Assembly: GCF_004798865.1 (NCBI RefSeq)
Contig: NW_025336087.1
Span: 50,822,214-50,886,213 of the forward strand
Source: Varanus komodoensis
Lineage: Eukaryota > Chordata > Lepidosauria > Squamata > Varanidae
Direction: 5' to 3'
Length of the DNA: 64,000 nucleotides
The translations under genes were made by a program, and so were the position numbers. Below, piece by piece: positions 10,723 through 21,034 of the stretch (its first letter is position 1; each line of letters starts with the position of its first letter). The notes below the pieces were generated by a model that was given only the letters and a program-made list of their open reading frames with translations, did not search any database and was not told the DNA's origin.

Positions 10723-12640
10723 AAAACTAACCTTCCATCCCAAAATAGGAGCCAATGCAAATCAGTGATACAAACAATATTAATTCCTTCCAAAAGCATT
10801 TAAAAAAATCCCATCGGGTTTTAGTCTGCCTCTTATATGCACAGCATGAGCTGAAATGGCCTTGCTCCTAGTGGATATCTGTGCAGCATTTTCATTCAGA
10901 AGGAAGCCTCCAATGATGGATGGAGCACACAGAACAGCACAGGTGTCAACTTTACTTTCCACCCTCTTAATAGATTTTTAGAAATAATATGTGACTTGAG
11001 GCTCATATAGGCCTCTCTGAAACAATCCAGGCTCAACCATAAGATGGACAGGCTCACTCATCACAAGAAGCAACCCTGCATGGTTACCACAATTCATGGT
11101 TGTTCACCGTGATCTATTGGATAGAGGATCAAGTGGTTTCTACATTCGTTTCTACATTCTGCATGTAGTTTGTACGTTCTACATTTCTATCCTTTCCACT
11201 CAGTCCTTCTGTTGTTGCCACATATCCCATCAACCTGATGGAAATTCAATCTCATTGCATTGCTCCTTGCCTATGTCACCTGCCCCTTCCTGATTGGTCC
11301 AGACAATTCTCTGGGTATGTTCCTTTCATTACATCCCTTTTCTCCTCCTCACACCCACAGTTACTTGTTAATGGATGCATCTGCCATAGAAATGACATTT
11401 TTTCTACTGTGATCTTTCTTCACAAGTGTCTATACCCACACCCATTGAACAGGAGGATCAAAATGAAAGGGTATAGGGGAAGAACACAGAGAAGGGAGTG
11501 TCTGGTGGGCTGACAAAAAGATAAGTCTCCTCACCTGATCACTGTTGCGGGTCCTGAATCCTGTTGGGAAGGGGGAGATCCCTCGCCAGGTGGTAGTGCA
11601 TGGAGAGAATCCCCAGTCTGTTCTAAAATGTCCACATTCCCCATAGTTTCTCTGGTCATCCAGACCCAGAACCACAATTTTACCATTGTTTGTATGGAAA
11701 CACCATAGAGTCCCCTGGCAAGAGCAATGGTAGGAGTGACTGCTTCTAGCCATCGATGTCTACTCCTCCCAGCACCCTAGTAACAGATGCATCATCGTTT
11801 GCTTTATTTCCAGTGGCTGAGGAATGCGTCTGTCTCCTGCTGCCTGAGGCAGGAGAGCACACAGAATGCCTCCCCTCCATGCCTCCTCCTGCAACACACC
11901 TACCCAATCCTTTTCCTACCCAAATTGGTTCACTAATCATCATCATCAACAACATCCTCTTCAATTATTAAATAACTTTTAAGAGTGTGTTTAATCTAGT
12001 ATAATACAAAAGTTTACTTTTTGACAATATCATTCTTGCACAAATAGGCCTCTTGAAACCTTGTTAAACTCATTTCATGCAGATGCTGTGATTGCTCTCT
12101 CCACAAAAGCACCAACATTCATTGGCACCAGGTGTCACACACACTGGCCAGGAAGCACCATCCCTGGAGACTGGGGACCAGGGAGCCTTATTCCCTGCTT
12201 TGGTAAGAACAGGGAGATGCTGCAGGTCACTGTTCCTTCAGAACAGGAGGGGCTGTTTGCCACCTACCTAAAGTGTCTTTAATACCAGGAACTGTTGCTG
12301 TCAGCTGATTTGTACACAACCAACCACTGAACATCACTTCTTGTTTTGCATTGTCTGGGCAACAGAGACTTGAGCCCCCTCCACTCATCCCCCATTCATC
12401 CAGTGCCAATCCAGAGAAGTGGGCAGGACCAATGTCACCCCTGCATGTTCTGCGCCCTGCTGCCCCCCCCCCAATGAAGCACAGGTTAACCTTGATATGC
12501 ACAGGTTTATGAGTGCAGCCACCCTTTTCCAGGCATGTGGCTGCTGGGCATGATGATCGGGGTGAGGCCAGTGGGGTTTAGGATGCTGGGGAGGAAGCAG
12601 CAGCCCAGTGCCTTTCTTTACCTCTCCATGCTGTGAGTCT
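10723..12640. other. Unique stretch, no recognised feature
   Basis: Short overlapping open frames occur on both strands and none resembles a known family. The region around 11030-11135 has words such as 'catggttaccac' that recall the inverted-repeat MITEs elsewhere in the window, but the match is too weak to call. A run of nine C's lies near 12463-12471. Confidence 0.4.
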
Positions 12641-12649
12641 CCCAGAGGC

Positions 12650-12725
12650 TGTGATCTGCCCAGAGAGCCTATGGCTAATGAGGCAACATATCAATCAATC
12701 AATCAATCAATCAAATAAATAAAAA
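12650..12725 (+). mobile_element. L2-type tail with (TCAA)n simple repeat
   Basis: The segment 'ctgcccagagagcctatggc' followed by 'aggcaacatatcaatcaatc' matches the L2-like terminal segment, which is also the tail of the 5S-headed SINE at 58469. It ends in six TCAA units and an AAATAAATAAA run. The upstream body (12530-12650) was not recognised, so either L2 or a 5S-L2 SINE could be the source. Confidence 0.5.
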
Positions 12726-13690
12726 TGCAAATGCTGTATGTGTGGAGAATGTCCAAAGAGGGGACCTTCTTCCCTTTAGAGGAAGAATTAAACCTATTAT
12801 TTGGGATGAGGAGGAGAAAAATATACATTTATAACCCAAACTGGGCTTGCAAGTGCAATATACAAAGGATTGAATTACATTAAGCCATTCATAGTTTTAC
12901 AACCTCAGTCCCCTGGAATTAGAATGGGAATTAGAATGGCCTATTTTATAAACTTTGAGAGTGAATCTAATAAAAGATGGAGAAAGTAAATTGTTTCAAA
13001 ATCAGACGGAGATTACTTCCCATGGAATACACACATGCTCCAGTTTGTCTCACTGCTGCCTCTGGTCAAACAGGTGTTGGGAGATCTTTGAAAGAAAACA
13101 CAACCCTGAAAAACCAGTCTGCCAAAGCTGAGAGTGAGATGAGTACCCAACACCATGAAGGATTATAGAAGCTTTTCCACATCAGACTAAGTGTATAAAT
13201 GAAGGGAACGTGTCCCTTACTGTCACAGGCCCTGAAGCGGCTGAGCTTGACTACAGCGACGACCACTGACTTCAGAGGAAAGGCTTGAATCATGGCTCCG
13301 TCTCATTCATTACAGCATCCTTCCAGGGCTGGCAGTCTCCAAAGGCAGCCATGATTTAGATTTATGGCTTTCTTGGCCAGTCTGTGCCAGAAGAAAAATG
13401 TTAACACTTGTAATTCAGGACTGCTGTATCCTCCAAGAATGGGAACAGCAGGGCCTGGAGAGGAAGCTGCTGACATTTTAAATGGCATGGCTGGCAATAT
13501 AGCTGATCTCCTAGCATGAAAAACTCCCCAATACTTTGAGGTCTAAATAGTATGACTTCAACTACTGGTTCAACAGAAACAGGGATGTGTGGGATAACTT
13601 CAAGCAAGGTAAAAATGCAGCTTTTAGCAACCCCTGCATCCCAACCTGGGAAACCTGAATTTCAACAGATGACGATGACCTTTGCAGTAA

Positions 13691-14302
13691 CTACGTAGCA
13701 ATTTTAGTATAATTCAGTTTATACCCCACGATTCTTCCAAAGCTCAGGTCAATATGCTTCTTTATCACTCCAAAGCTCCGGTTCTCTTTAAAGAGGGGAT
13801 TTGGCCTGGGAAAGGGATGTTTTGCACTGGGACATAAGGACTGCTTTTTCTCTGGAGGTGGTGGTGGGGGGAACCTTTGCACCAACATGTGTTTTAACAA
13901 AAGCTCTAGCAACCAGGGGCAGCCCCTCCAAGTTGCCACTGGAACACTTTGGAGGGAATACCTACAGTTGCCAAAAGGGGACTGTGAATGCTGGCTTGAC
14001 AACCAGTTTTCAGGATCTCTTGGGGGTGGAGGAGAATAATAATAATAATTATTATTATTACATGGTATGTGCTGCGGTGTGCCTTGTGATTGTGGTGGGG
14101 AGGGAAGACATGATTCATTCCTCCAACAGTGGCCCCTGCAATACCAGTTGGAGGACTGAGGGGTGAGGAAGGTGTCAAAAAGCCTCATCAAGCCCAGTCG
14201 TCTGCTGGCCTCACCATGGGTTGCTTGCATGACAACCAAGCCACTGTGGCTTATCGCCAAAAAAGGGCTGGCATGATGTGCAAACATGCCGTATGCTGGC
14301 AA
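13691..14302 (-). other. Longest open frame (203 codons), probably non-coding
   Basis: An open frame of 203 codons on the minus strand. Its middle is low complexity: an Asn-Tyr run arises from the (AAT)n/(ATT)n tract at 14034-14061, and there is a polyproline run. No family, signal peptide or catalytic motif was recognised, and a frame on the other strand is also long. In 64 kb of moderate-GC DNA one chance frame of this size is not surprising. Its right end lies close to the palindromic element at 14338. Confidence 0.15.
14034..14061. repeat. (AAT)n-(ATT)n mirror/palindromic microsatellite
   Basis: Four AAT units run directly into four ATT units, so the tract is self-complementary and could form a small hairpin. 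Confidence 0.9.
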
Positions 14303-14337
14303 AACGCTCCTTCTTTACATTCAAGTAGTTTTAGGGG

Positions 14338-14469
14338 AGAAATCCTTTGCATGCTTATACAGAAAAATACCCTACAACTCCAAGAATTCCCCATACAATT
14401 TTGCTGGGTGGGGAATGCTGGGAGTTATAAGACATTTTTCTCTATCAGCATGCATAGGATTGTGCCTTA
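14338..14469. mobile_element. Palindromic MITE-like element
   Basis: The left arm is 'aatcctttgcatgcttatac' then 'agaaaaataccctacaactc'. The right arm is 'gggagttataagacattttt' then 'catgcataggattgtgcctt'. The right arm is nearly the reverse complement of the left, and the central 'aattccccatac' faces 'gggtggggaat'. The same family occurs at 44061-44213 (full) and 24010-24068 (one arm). It resembles a non-autonomous DNA transposon with sub-terminal palindromes. The superfamily is not determined. Confidence 0.65.
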
Positions 14470-14611
14470 AATTGATTTTTTTTCCTCCTCTACTGTGGAA
14501 ACAAGATTATTGTTGCTAATGGCATATTTGTATTGACAGAGATAAATAATTTTATTCTTGTTTATTTTATAATACTTTATACACTTCTTGTTTCTGTACT
14601 GTTTTCTGGTC

Positions 14612-14802
14612 TCTGCTCAGCCATGGAGCCAGTTGGGTGACTTTGGACCAATCACAGACTCTCAGCCCAACCTACTTCACAGGGTTGTTGTTGTGGGGAT
14701 GAGATTGAGAGCAGCAGGAGGAGAATGATGTGAGCCACTCTGGGCTCTTTAAAAAAAGAAAAAAGGCAGCGTATAAATCCAACCAATCAATCAATCAATC
14801 AG
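14612..14802 (+). mobile_element. Sauria SINE, 5' truncated
   Basis: The copy starts at 'ctcagccatggagccag', passes 'cagcccaacctacttcacag' and 'ggttgttgttgtggggatga', and ends in 'ggcagcgtataaatccaacc' with an (AATC)n tail. These are the body and Bov-B-like tail of the squamate Sauria SINE. The tRNA-related head with pol III promoter boxes is lost. Confidence 0.8.
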
Positions 14803-16058
14803 TCACCGGATGGTACATTCTGAAGCCCTGTGGCATAAGCAAAGTCATCATTATTCTAAGCACCCCTTGAGTGGGTTCTCCTGCGTTCAGTCTTCCTTGT
14901 GCGGCAGGGCAGCTTCGAGGCATCTGTGAGAAGTGAGAAGTGCATGTGCCTCGTGTTAGCAGTCACTAGGTTTGGAAATCACAGAACAGAGAGTTGTTTC
15001 TGCTCATGGTTTCTAAAATCAGACATGCAACACTGAAATATCATGACAGGCTTTGAATGACATGATAGAACAATAATGGTGAAAAACCACCGTGGCTTGT
15101 CAAGTCGTGTGAGCCCTCCCAGTGACATGTCCCTGTGTTGCAAAGAGGATGCAATTCTCAACTATTTGTTACCAATAGCAAGCCAGAGCCTCTAGCTCCT
15201 GCTGACACTTGTACAACAGATGCATCATCGTGAAATTATAGTGGCAATAGCCCCTATCTGTGAAAGACGTGGCATTTTCCCAGGTATAAAATTTATGGCT
15301 TTGACTACTAAGAAAATGCAGTATCGTCAAGTGTATAGTGGTTTTGTAGAAGAAAAACGAAGGGACTAGAGGTTACAATCTTCAGCACACTTATGTAAGC
15401 CTCATCGAACACAATGATAATTATTTCCAAAGAAATACGTGTGAGATTGCATCATCATCTATGCAAATGTTTCCCTATTTAAATGGTGGCATAGCCACAA
15501 AACTTCCTTGCAGAAATATAACAGCTTGTTATTCATGCTCTCTCAGGATTTCTTCTAGTCATGCTGTCTACATTTCACATAACTACATGGATGGCTCTTC
15601 TATGTATGAAGTAGTTTGCAACACTCTGGTCATAATCCTATATACTCCACCTGAGCATAAACCCCACTGACGGGTATAAGATCACACTGTTACATAGATA
15701 TGTAGCAACGTAGGGATTCAGTCTTAGTTATGTTTGGGATAGATCCATCAAAAGCAATTGATCTAACTGCTAGCATGACTAAATCTGGATCTGGAAACCA
15801 TTCACTGTTACATGAAAGAAAAAATCATAGAAAGTATATATACACTTGCAGCTTGAATTAATTATTTTACATGGGCATGCACATAAAGGTTGGGAGGGAG
15901 AAGCCATATGGGTAGAACCTAACAGATTTCTTTGCCAATATGTATTGTTCTTTACAATTAAGTGTTATACTTTGGGGCTTGACAGTCTATTTATAGTCAA
16001 TTCATATGGGTGTAGAAAAGAGAACGAAATGGTACCTCCCAATTATCACTAAGAAAGG
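14803..16058. other. Unique stretch with octamer motif
   Basis: No repeat or gene was recognised. An exact ATGCAAAT octamer lies at 15461-15468 within an AT-rich, repeat-free block (about 15200-15660). This is the sort of composition seen in distal regulatory DNA, but it is weak evidence on its own. Confidence 0.35.
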
Positions 16059-16162
16059 ATTGTGGGTCAGTGGAAGAGGCTATGTTCTATTTGTGGAAAG
16101 CACCCGCTTCACTCACACAAATGGGGGAATGACTCCTGTTTGAAACCCTGGAAAGCCACTGA
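16059..16162 (+). mobile_element. tRNA-headed SINE, 5' part
   Basis: The segment 'tgtgggtcagtggaagagg' corresponds to the GTAGCTCAGTGG head. Later, 'gaatgactcctgtttgaaac' and 'cctggaaagccactg' are the central SINE block, also seen at 7258 and 25117. The copy stops exactly where the inverted-repeat element at 16163 starts. Just past that element 'gtcagtgtagag' resumes the SINE consensus for a few bases, consistent with disruption by insertion. Confidence 0.5.
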
Positions 16163-16464
16163 CTGGGTTCAGACAACACAAGAACCCATATTTGAAGCTT
16201 GAGTATCATGGCTTGAGTGTCACTGGTTGTAAAATGTGGCTCGTTGAAACATGGGTTATCAGATAGTCCGAACCAAGCTGTTCTAACAAACTATGACTTG
16301 TTAACCATGAGCAGATGAGAACCCATGGTTTATTGTTCTGAAACATGGGCTGTTCACCATAGTTCCTTGGTTCAGACAGCGGTATAAGCCACATTTCAAC
16401 AACCCAGTCAACCAATAGTCAAGCCGTGATTGTTGAGTGTTGGTTATTGTGTTATTTGAATCAG
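16163..16464. mobile_element. MITE with terminal inverted repeats (302 bp)
   Basis: The left end 'ctgggttcagacaacacaag' is matched by the inverse of the right end, 'ctgattcaaataacacaata'. The interior is rich in 'aaccatg', 'ggttatc' and 'tgttaacc' words on both strands. Related elements are at 41771-41982, 42073-42171 and possibly 35811-35890. The layout suits a non-autonomous DNA transposon family common in squamates. I see no transposase. Confidence 0.6.
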
Positions 16465-16469
16465 GTCAG

Positions 16470-16600
16470 TGTAGAGCAGGGGCATCTACCCTCTTTCAGA
16501 CTATGGGCCAAATTCCTTTTAGGAGACACTTGCAAAGGAAGGGCCAAAGACAAAATGGAGCAGGACTGAGAACAAAAGAATTAGGGCCAGAAATCCTCTA
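16470..16600. repeat. Possible dispersed squamate repeat
   Basis: The words 'gcaggggcatctaccctctt', 'gggccaaattccttttagga' and 'gaagggccaaagacaaaatg' recall a common squamate interspersed repeat of unclear class. The match is from memory only. Confidence 0.3.
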
Positions 16601-17218
16601 AGTACCAGCCCATTGTAGCTTAAAGCTCTTACATCAAGGCACTAAGCCTTAGGAGATTCGTATCCTAAGGAGATCCACTGTGCGGAAGCTAAAGAATCAG
16701 TAAACGTTTGGTGACTGGGGAAAGGCGGCATAGCCCTTGAGAAGACCCCAAGATGGAGTGGGGGAAGGGATCTGGGCCATGGGCCCGAGGCTCAGCACCC
16801 CGCAGTGATGGATCATTGGTCCAGGCCATTACATGGTATCTTCCTGTCATCTATTTCTTTACCCCAAAACCTTCTCAGTGGAGGAAGGAAGCGTTGACCC
16901 ACGTACACATCTTTTAGAAGTGTAAAATTTGCAAAGTACAGCAAACTTAGACTTCCTTCTTGCAGTGAACTGCTTTTGAATTTTACACTCTAGACATTCT
17001 GCACCTTGCTTGTTTTGATTTATTAAGAGTATATAAGATGATCCAATATTTGCCCACTGCCTTTAAATCAGTAGGGTTTTCATTCTAAATGACAACCTTT
17101 GCATTTTATTAGTATGGCTTAGTCTTTAATAAGCCTTTACTGTGCCCATATATCACATCAGCAGTGTAAGAACAAGCTCTTGTACCAGATATAAATTATC
17201 CAGTGGCAGTGGCACAAC

Positions 17219-17520
17219 CCAATTTCCCAGATCAGTCAGGGAACGAGGGCATGCTGTTGTTTCGCTGCGAAAGGGAGCCTATATTGTTACTTGAAAAAGA
17301 GTCGGGGTGCAACGGCTTGCGCACAGATGCGATCTACTCATTTCAAGGGGTCTGCCAGTCCCATCTATAGTAACATGTGGGATGAGATTAATACTTCACT
17401 TCCACGAGTGGTGTCCACCGCAGAGTTTTATAAAGCGATGTCCACATCCATACTGCGGTGCATTTGTGCAAGACTCGGCTTTTGTTGTTTAAATATCTCT
17501 CCACCCTGAGCCTGTTAGAG
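17219..17520. other. CpG-containing patch with short open frame
   Basis: CpG is noticeably denser here than in the flanks (words such as 'ttgcgcacagatgcgatc' and 'gggaacgagg'). The forward frame at 17291-17509 reads through 72 codons, including MWDEINTSLPRVVSTAEF. That string loosely recalls the W..LP......F pattern at the C-terminus of LINE ORF2 proteins, but the similarity is too weak to assign. It could be a small insertion of foreign or retroelement DNA. Confidence 0.2.
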
Positions 17521-17726
17521 GGAAATATTGGGGGTGAAGGTCTCGGGTGAAGGTACCATTGATAAGTTCATCTTCCTCATGATAGTGAACATCACCATCA
17601 GAGGCCGCATGACTATGAGACCCATATCAGAGGGCAGAGGCCCGGAGAGAACACAAAATGAGGTAGGTGGAGCATACAAGAGAGTCCCAGTGCTTTCCTG
17701 CTCCACCCAGGAATTCCCCTCTGCAT

Positions 17727-17840
17727 AATTATTTTATTAGATTTATACAATGCGTTCGGGAGCAAAATCCTCCTAAGTTAGCATGCAAATTTTAAAATTA
17801 CAAAATGTAATAAAACAATGCTAAAATATACTAAAATTAT
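17727..17840 (-). mobile_element. L2-type LINE tail, reverse orientation
   Basis: The plus strand reads 'ttattttattagatttatac' then 'aatgcgttcgggagcaaaat', followed by an A-rich run. This is the layout of a reversed L2-like 3' end and is strongly eroded. Confidence 0.4.
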
Positions 17841-18003
17841 AATTAAAAGGCAGATGATACCCAGTAAACTCCTGACTCAGTTATGGTCCAAGATATAGCA
17901 ATAAGGCTTTGAGCTGTGCTCACAGGTCTGAAATAATCACTCATATGTATGGAATTCTGTTCCACACATATTATTAAAAAGGGCATGAAATAAATTTTAA
18001 AAG

Positions 18004-18431
18004 CAAAGAATTTTGTAGCACCTTAAACACCAACAAATTTATTCTGGTATTTGGCATAAATTCAGTGGATGCTGTCCATTTCATCCGGTGCATGAAGTGT
18101 TAACCACAAATGGATAGAAAATGTGGGGAAAATGTATGTTATTAGAGGGAACTGAAAGGCAGAAAGTACAGACAGAGGTAATTACCTTAACAGATCGTAC
18201 TATCCATAAAAGGTTCCTTCATGATAACCAAAATTGCAACTATGAGCAAAACCAAAGCACCCTGACACTTTGACAACTGTGTTGTTCCTCCAGTTACACG
18301 ATTTACCCCTTCCCACTGCAGCTGCATATAAATCTGCCCATTTGAGGTTAACCCTTCATACACCTGATAAAGCAGACAGTGTCTATAAATGCTTGTTAGT
18401 CTTCAAGGTGCCACAAGACTCTTGGATGATA
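18004..18431. mobile_element. Element with long inverted arms
   Basis: The left arm (18004-18113) contains 'tgtagcaccttaaacaccaa' and ends 'gcatgaagtgttaaccacaa'. The right arm (18338-18431) contains 'gaggttaacccttcatacac' and 'cttcaaggtgccacaagact'. When reversed, the right arm matches the left over most of its length, including ggtt-aacc and the distal 'tggcacctt-aag-act-aacaa' block. The arms are about 95-110 bp and enclose roughly 225 bp. The arm sequence belongs to a widespread reptile repeat whose class I cannot name. The structure suggests a foldback DNA element or two copies inserted tail to tail. Confidence 0.6.
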
Positions 18432-18439
18432 AAAAGCAG

Positions 18440-19688
18440 TGTGTCAATACAAGCAAGCAATTGCATGCCTAACATTTCACAGTTTCCCTAAGAGGATATG
18501 TTTAGAAAACAGAGTACAAGGGTTTTCTTACCAAAACGTGAGAAGCTTAGCATCTCAGTTCACTTCAGAAGGCTTTCTTTTGTGCTTTAGAGACTATTTT
18601 AAATGTAGGAAGAACAGATAAACTTAACAGGTAAGGCACACAGCTGTGTGCCAGAAAATTACAGCTGAGAAGGAAGTTACTCAGTGGCTCAGATCACCGT
18701 CTGTCATACTCTAGTCCTTGGTTCTGTCCTTACTGTGCAGCCTTGCAGAAACTCTTATTATCTCATTTGTGAAATGAAGCAGCAACTAAAACTTATGGTC
18801 TAAATTATGGAAGAAAGGCCTTGGTCAAAAGAAAGGCAGAGAGTATGGCAACAGAAATAAAAACTTGGGTGTTTAATGTTACTTGTGGAACCTGCTTTCT
18901 GAACACTGGAAAACATAATCAGCAATGCATTTCCCATCATGCCCCAATTCCTGGCTCATCTCTGAAGGGATGTGCGTGAGAATGAATTGCAACCCAAAGC
19001 ATATGGAGGCCAGCAGGTTGGAGAAGGCTGTTTACTGTTTACGCTTTCTCATTCTTTCCATATTTAGTGAATCTCTCTCTCTCTCAAATAACAAAATTCA
19101 TCTGTAGTGGAAAGTTAAAAGTTTCTTTTCTGTACCACTTTTCATGACATATACTCATTTCTTCAACATCTGCTCTGTCAAACCTGCCTTTTCCACTTAT
19201 CTTTGCTCTTCTCCAGGTCAGCTGTTTTTCAAAAAAGCATAATTATCATTTTGTTGTTATCCCCTGCCTGCTTTTTTGAATCAGCATCATTTTGAGCCAT
19301 TATCATTTTGTGGCCTCTCCCCTGCTGCTTCTTTATGGGATCAAAGGCTTCCAATGCACCAGTGGGACAAACAATGAAAACTATCTATAGATGTCTAACC
19401 ACCATTGATTTCAAGAGTGAGATTTAAGAGATTTAAGACTGTGCTTGACTTTCCCGTTGACATTAATTGGCCTTAAAAAGTTTGATTGGATTGTATTCCT
19501 AATATGCCCACAGGTGGATATGGGATCATTTTATTACAAGCTTCAATTTTACATATATTACTGTATCACCTTCCTGACTTTTCTGAGCATGCTAAATTAT
19601 CTCTCAGTATAATCAAGGTTTCTCATACAATTGATTGCAGGCCATTCTGCTTATCCAGCTGATAACACACAAGTCAATGCAACTGGCA
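18440..19688. other. Unique stretch, nothing recognised
   Basis: AT-rich sequence with short chance frames only. A short (CT)n run lies near 19073-19084. No repeat family was identified. Confidence 0.4.
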
Positions 19689-19689
19689 A

Positions 19690-19878
19690 AGGGCCGGAGC
19701 TCAGCAGAGGCCAGTGCAGAGATCTGCATGTGTGCCTTGGGATGGAGCAGGCTGCAGGTTTGATTCCTGGAACTGCTAAGCACAGCTGGGAAAGCCTGAG
19801 ATCCCAGAGAGCCATGGCCTATCAGTGAAGAATACACTGAGCTAGAAAGGCCAATAATCTGACAGGATAAGCAGGTCC
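19690..19878 (+). mobile_element. tRNA-headed SINE with L3-like tail
   Basis: The head reads 'gggccggagctcagcagagg'. The body keeps 'gcaggtttgattcctggaac' (the B-box region, GGTTTGATTCC), 'cagctgggaaagcctgagat' and 'cactgagctagaaaggccaa', and the 3' part is 'taatctgacaggataagcag'. Order and length fit a nearly full but diverged copy. The B-box is intact enough to show tRNA origin. Confidence 0.65.
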
Positions 19879-20340
19879 TGAAAATTAGAATGAGACGCAT
19901 GTTGCAAACTTTGCTTGTTGAAAACATCATGCCCATAATGGAAGATAAATGCAGAGGCTTTGCCAGATGTCTACACGGGCCCAGCTTCTAATTTAGATGA
20001 GTCCTGCAACACAGGTTTATTGCTTTGAAAAGAAAGACATTTAATATTATACTTGACCAAACTAATTAAAAGACTCTTGTTCAGATCAATATCCAAAGTT
20101 GTCCCAGATTGATTTTTCTGCCAGGTAGTGTTCTTAGCGTCTGCTCAGATAGCTGAAACATACTGATGGATGCCTATCCAAATCTAGTAAACCTTGGTCA
20201 GAAACTTTGTTCAAGATTCTTTAATCAGGACATTCTCATCACATTTTTGTTTGCTTGCTTAAAATAATCAAATAAGAGCATGGAAAGATACACTGAGAGA
20301 AATGGAAATTGCCTAGGTCAGAAACAAATTTACAGGTTTA

Positions 20341-20465
20341 GTGGTGTGTGTGTACACATGCGTGTGTGCATGATGTAAACACATGCACACATTTTTCATA
20401 TGCACACAAGTGTTTCATAGAGCTCCGTCCTCATTTCATATATACATATATGTGTGTGTGCAGAT
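20341..20465. repeat. Alternating purine-pyrimidine, partly palindromic TG/CA tract
   Basis: The words 'gtgtgtgtacacatgcgtgt', 'gatgtaaacacatgcacaca' and 'atatatacatatatgtgtgt' form interrupted (TG)n, (CA)n and (TA)n runs. Opposite halves can pair. Such tracts can adopt Z-DNA or small cruciforms and mutate quickly. Confidence 0.7.
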
Positions 20466-20840
20466 GTGTAAGGGATCCCCTTTGAATGGGAAATGCACTG
20501 GTTTCCCTGGTTTCAGCTTCATGGAGCCCAGTCTGCTTTGGCCCAGAGTCTGAATTCCTAGTGAGCGTGCCCAGGGTTTACAGGGCACTTGCCAGAAATT
20601 AAGCCCCTTGTACTGCTACCAGCAGTAAGCGGCAAAGAAGTTTGGTCTCTGGGAACGGCGGAAGTTGCTGGTGGTGAAACCTTCTGGGGGTCCATGAGAA
20701 TTTGCAGACTTCCTCTTGGCTTGGCTTGCTTTCTGTTCAGTTGCTGAGCACCTAATCTCTCCCCATCTCTCATTAAGAAATTCATAAAGCACTTGAAAGA
20801 AACTAGCTGCATTTAAATCTGCCTCGTCTAGAGCTTAGTG

Positions 20841-21034
20841 GAGAGCCACTGTGGTGTACTGGTTAAAAGTACTGGACTGGGACTCAGGATATCGGAGTTC
20901 TAGTTCCCACTCACCTGGAAGTTCATGGGGTAACTCTGGGCCACTCACGGACTCCCTGCCTAACCTACCTCAGGGGAGTGATTAAAGACACCATGGGTAT
21001 CTTACAAGAAGAAAGAATGGTATAAATATGATGA
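20841..21034 (+). mobile_element. Sauria SINE, full length
   Basis: The copy begins with the complete head 'gagagccactgtggtgtact' and 'ggttaaaagtactggactgg'. A B-box remnant 'gagttctagttcccactcac' follows. The body is 'actctgggccactcacggac' then 'ctaacctacctcaggggagt', and the tail ends 'aatggtataaatatgatgaa'. The tRNA-derived pol III A-box (ggtgtactggtt) is recognisable; the B-box has lost its GGTTCGA core. It is the most complete Sauria SINE in the window. Confidence 0.9.

Noticed and set aside
13691-14302. Longest minus-strand frame (203 codons) as a gene
   Set aside because: Its centre is simple-sequence Asn/Tyr and Pro runs from a microsatellite, no domain is recognised, and one chance frame of this size is expected in 64 kb.
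20336-20470. Hairpin RNA gene in the TG/CA tract
   Set aside because: The pairing is explained by alternating simple repeats, with no stable unique stem.
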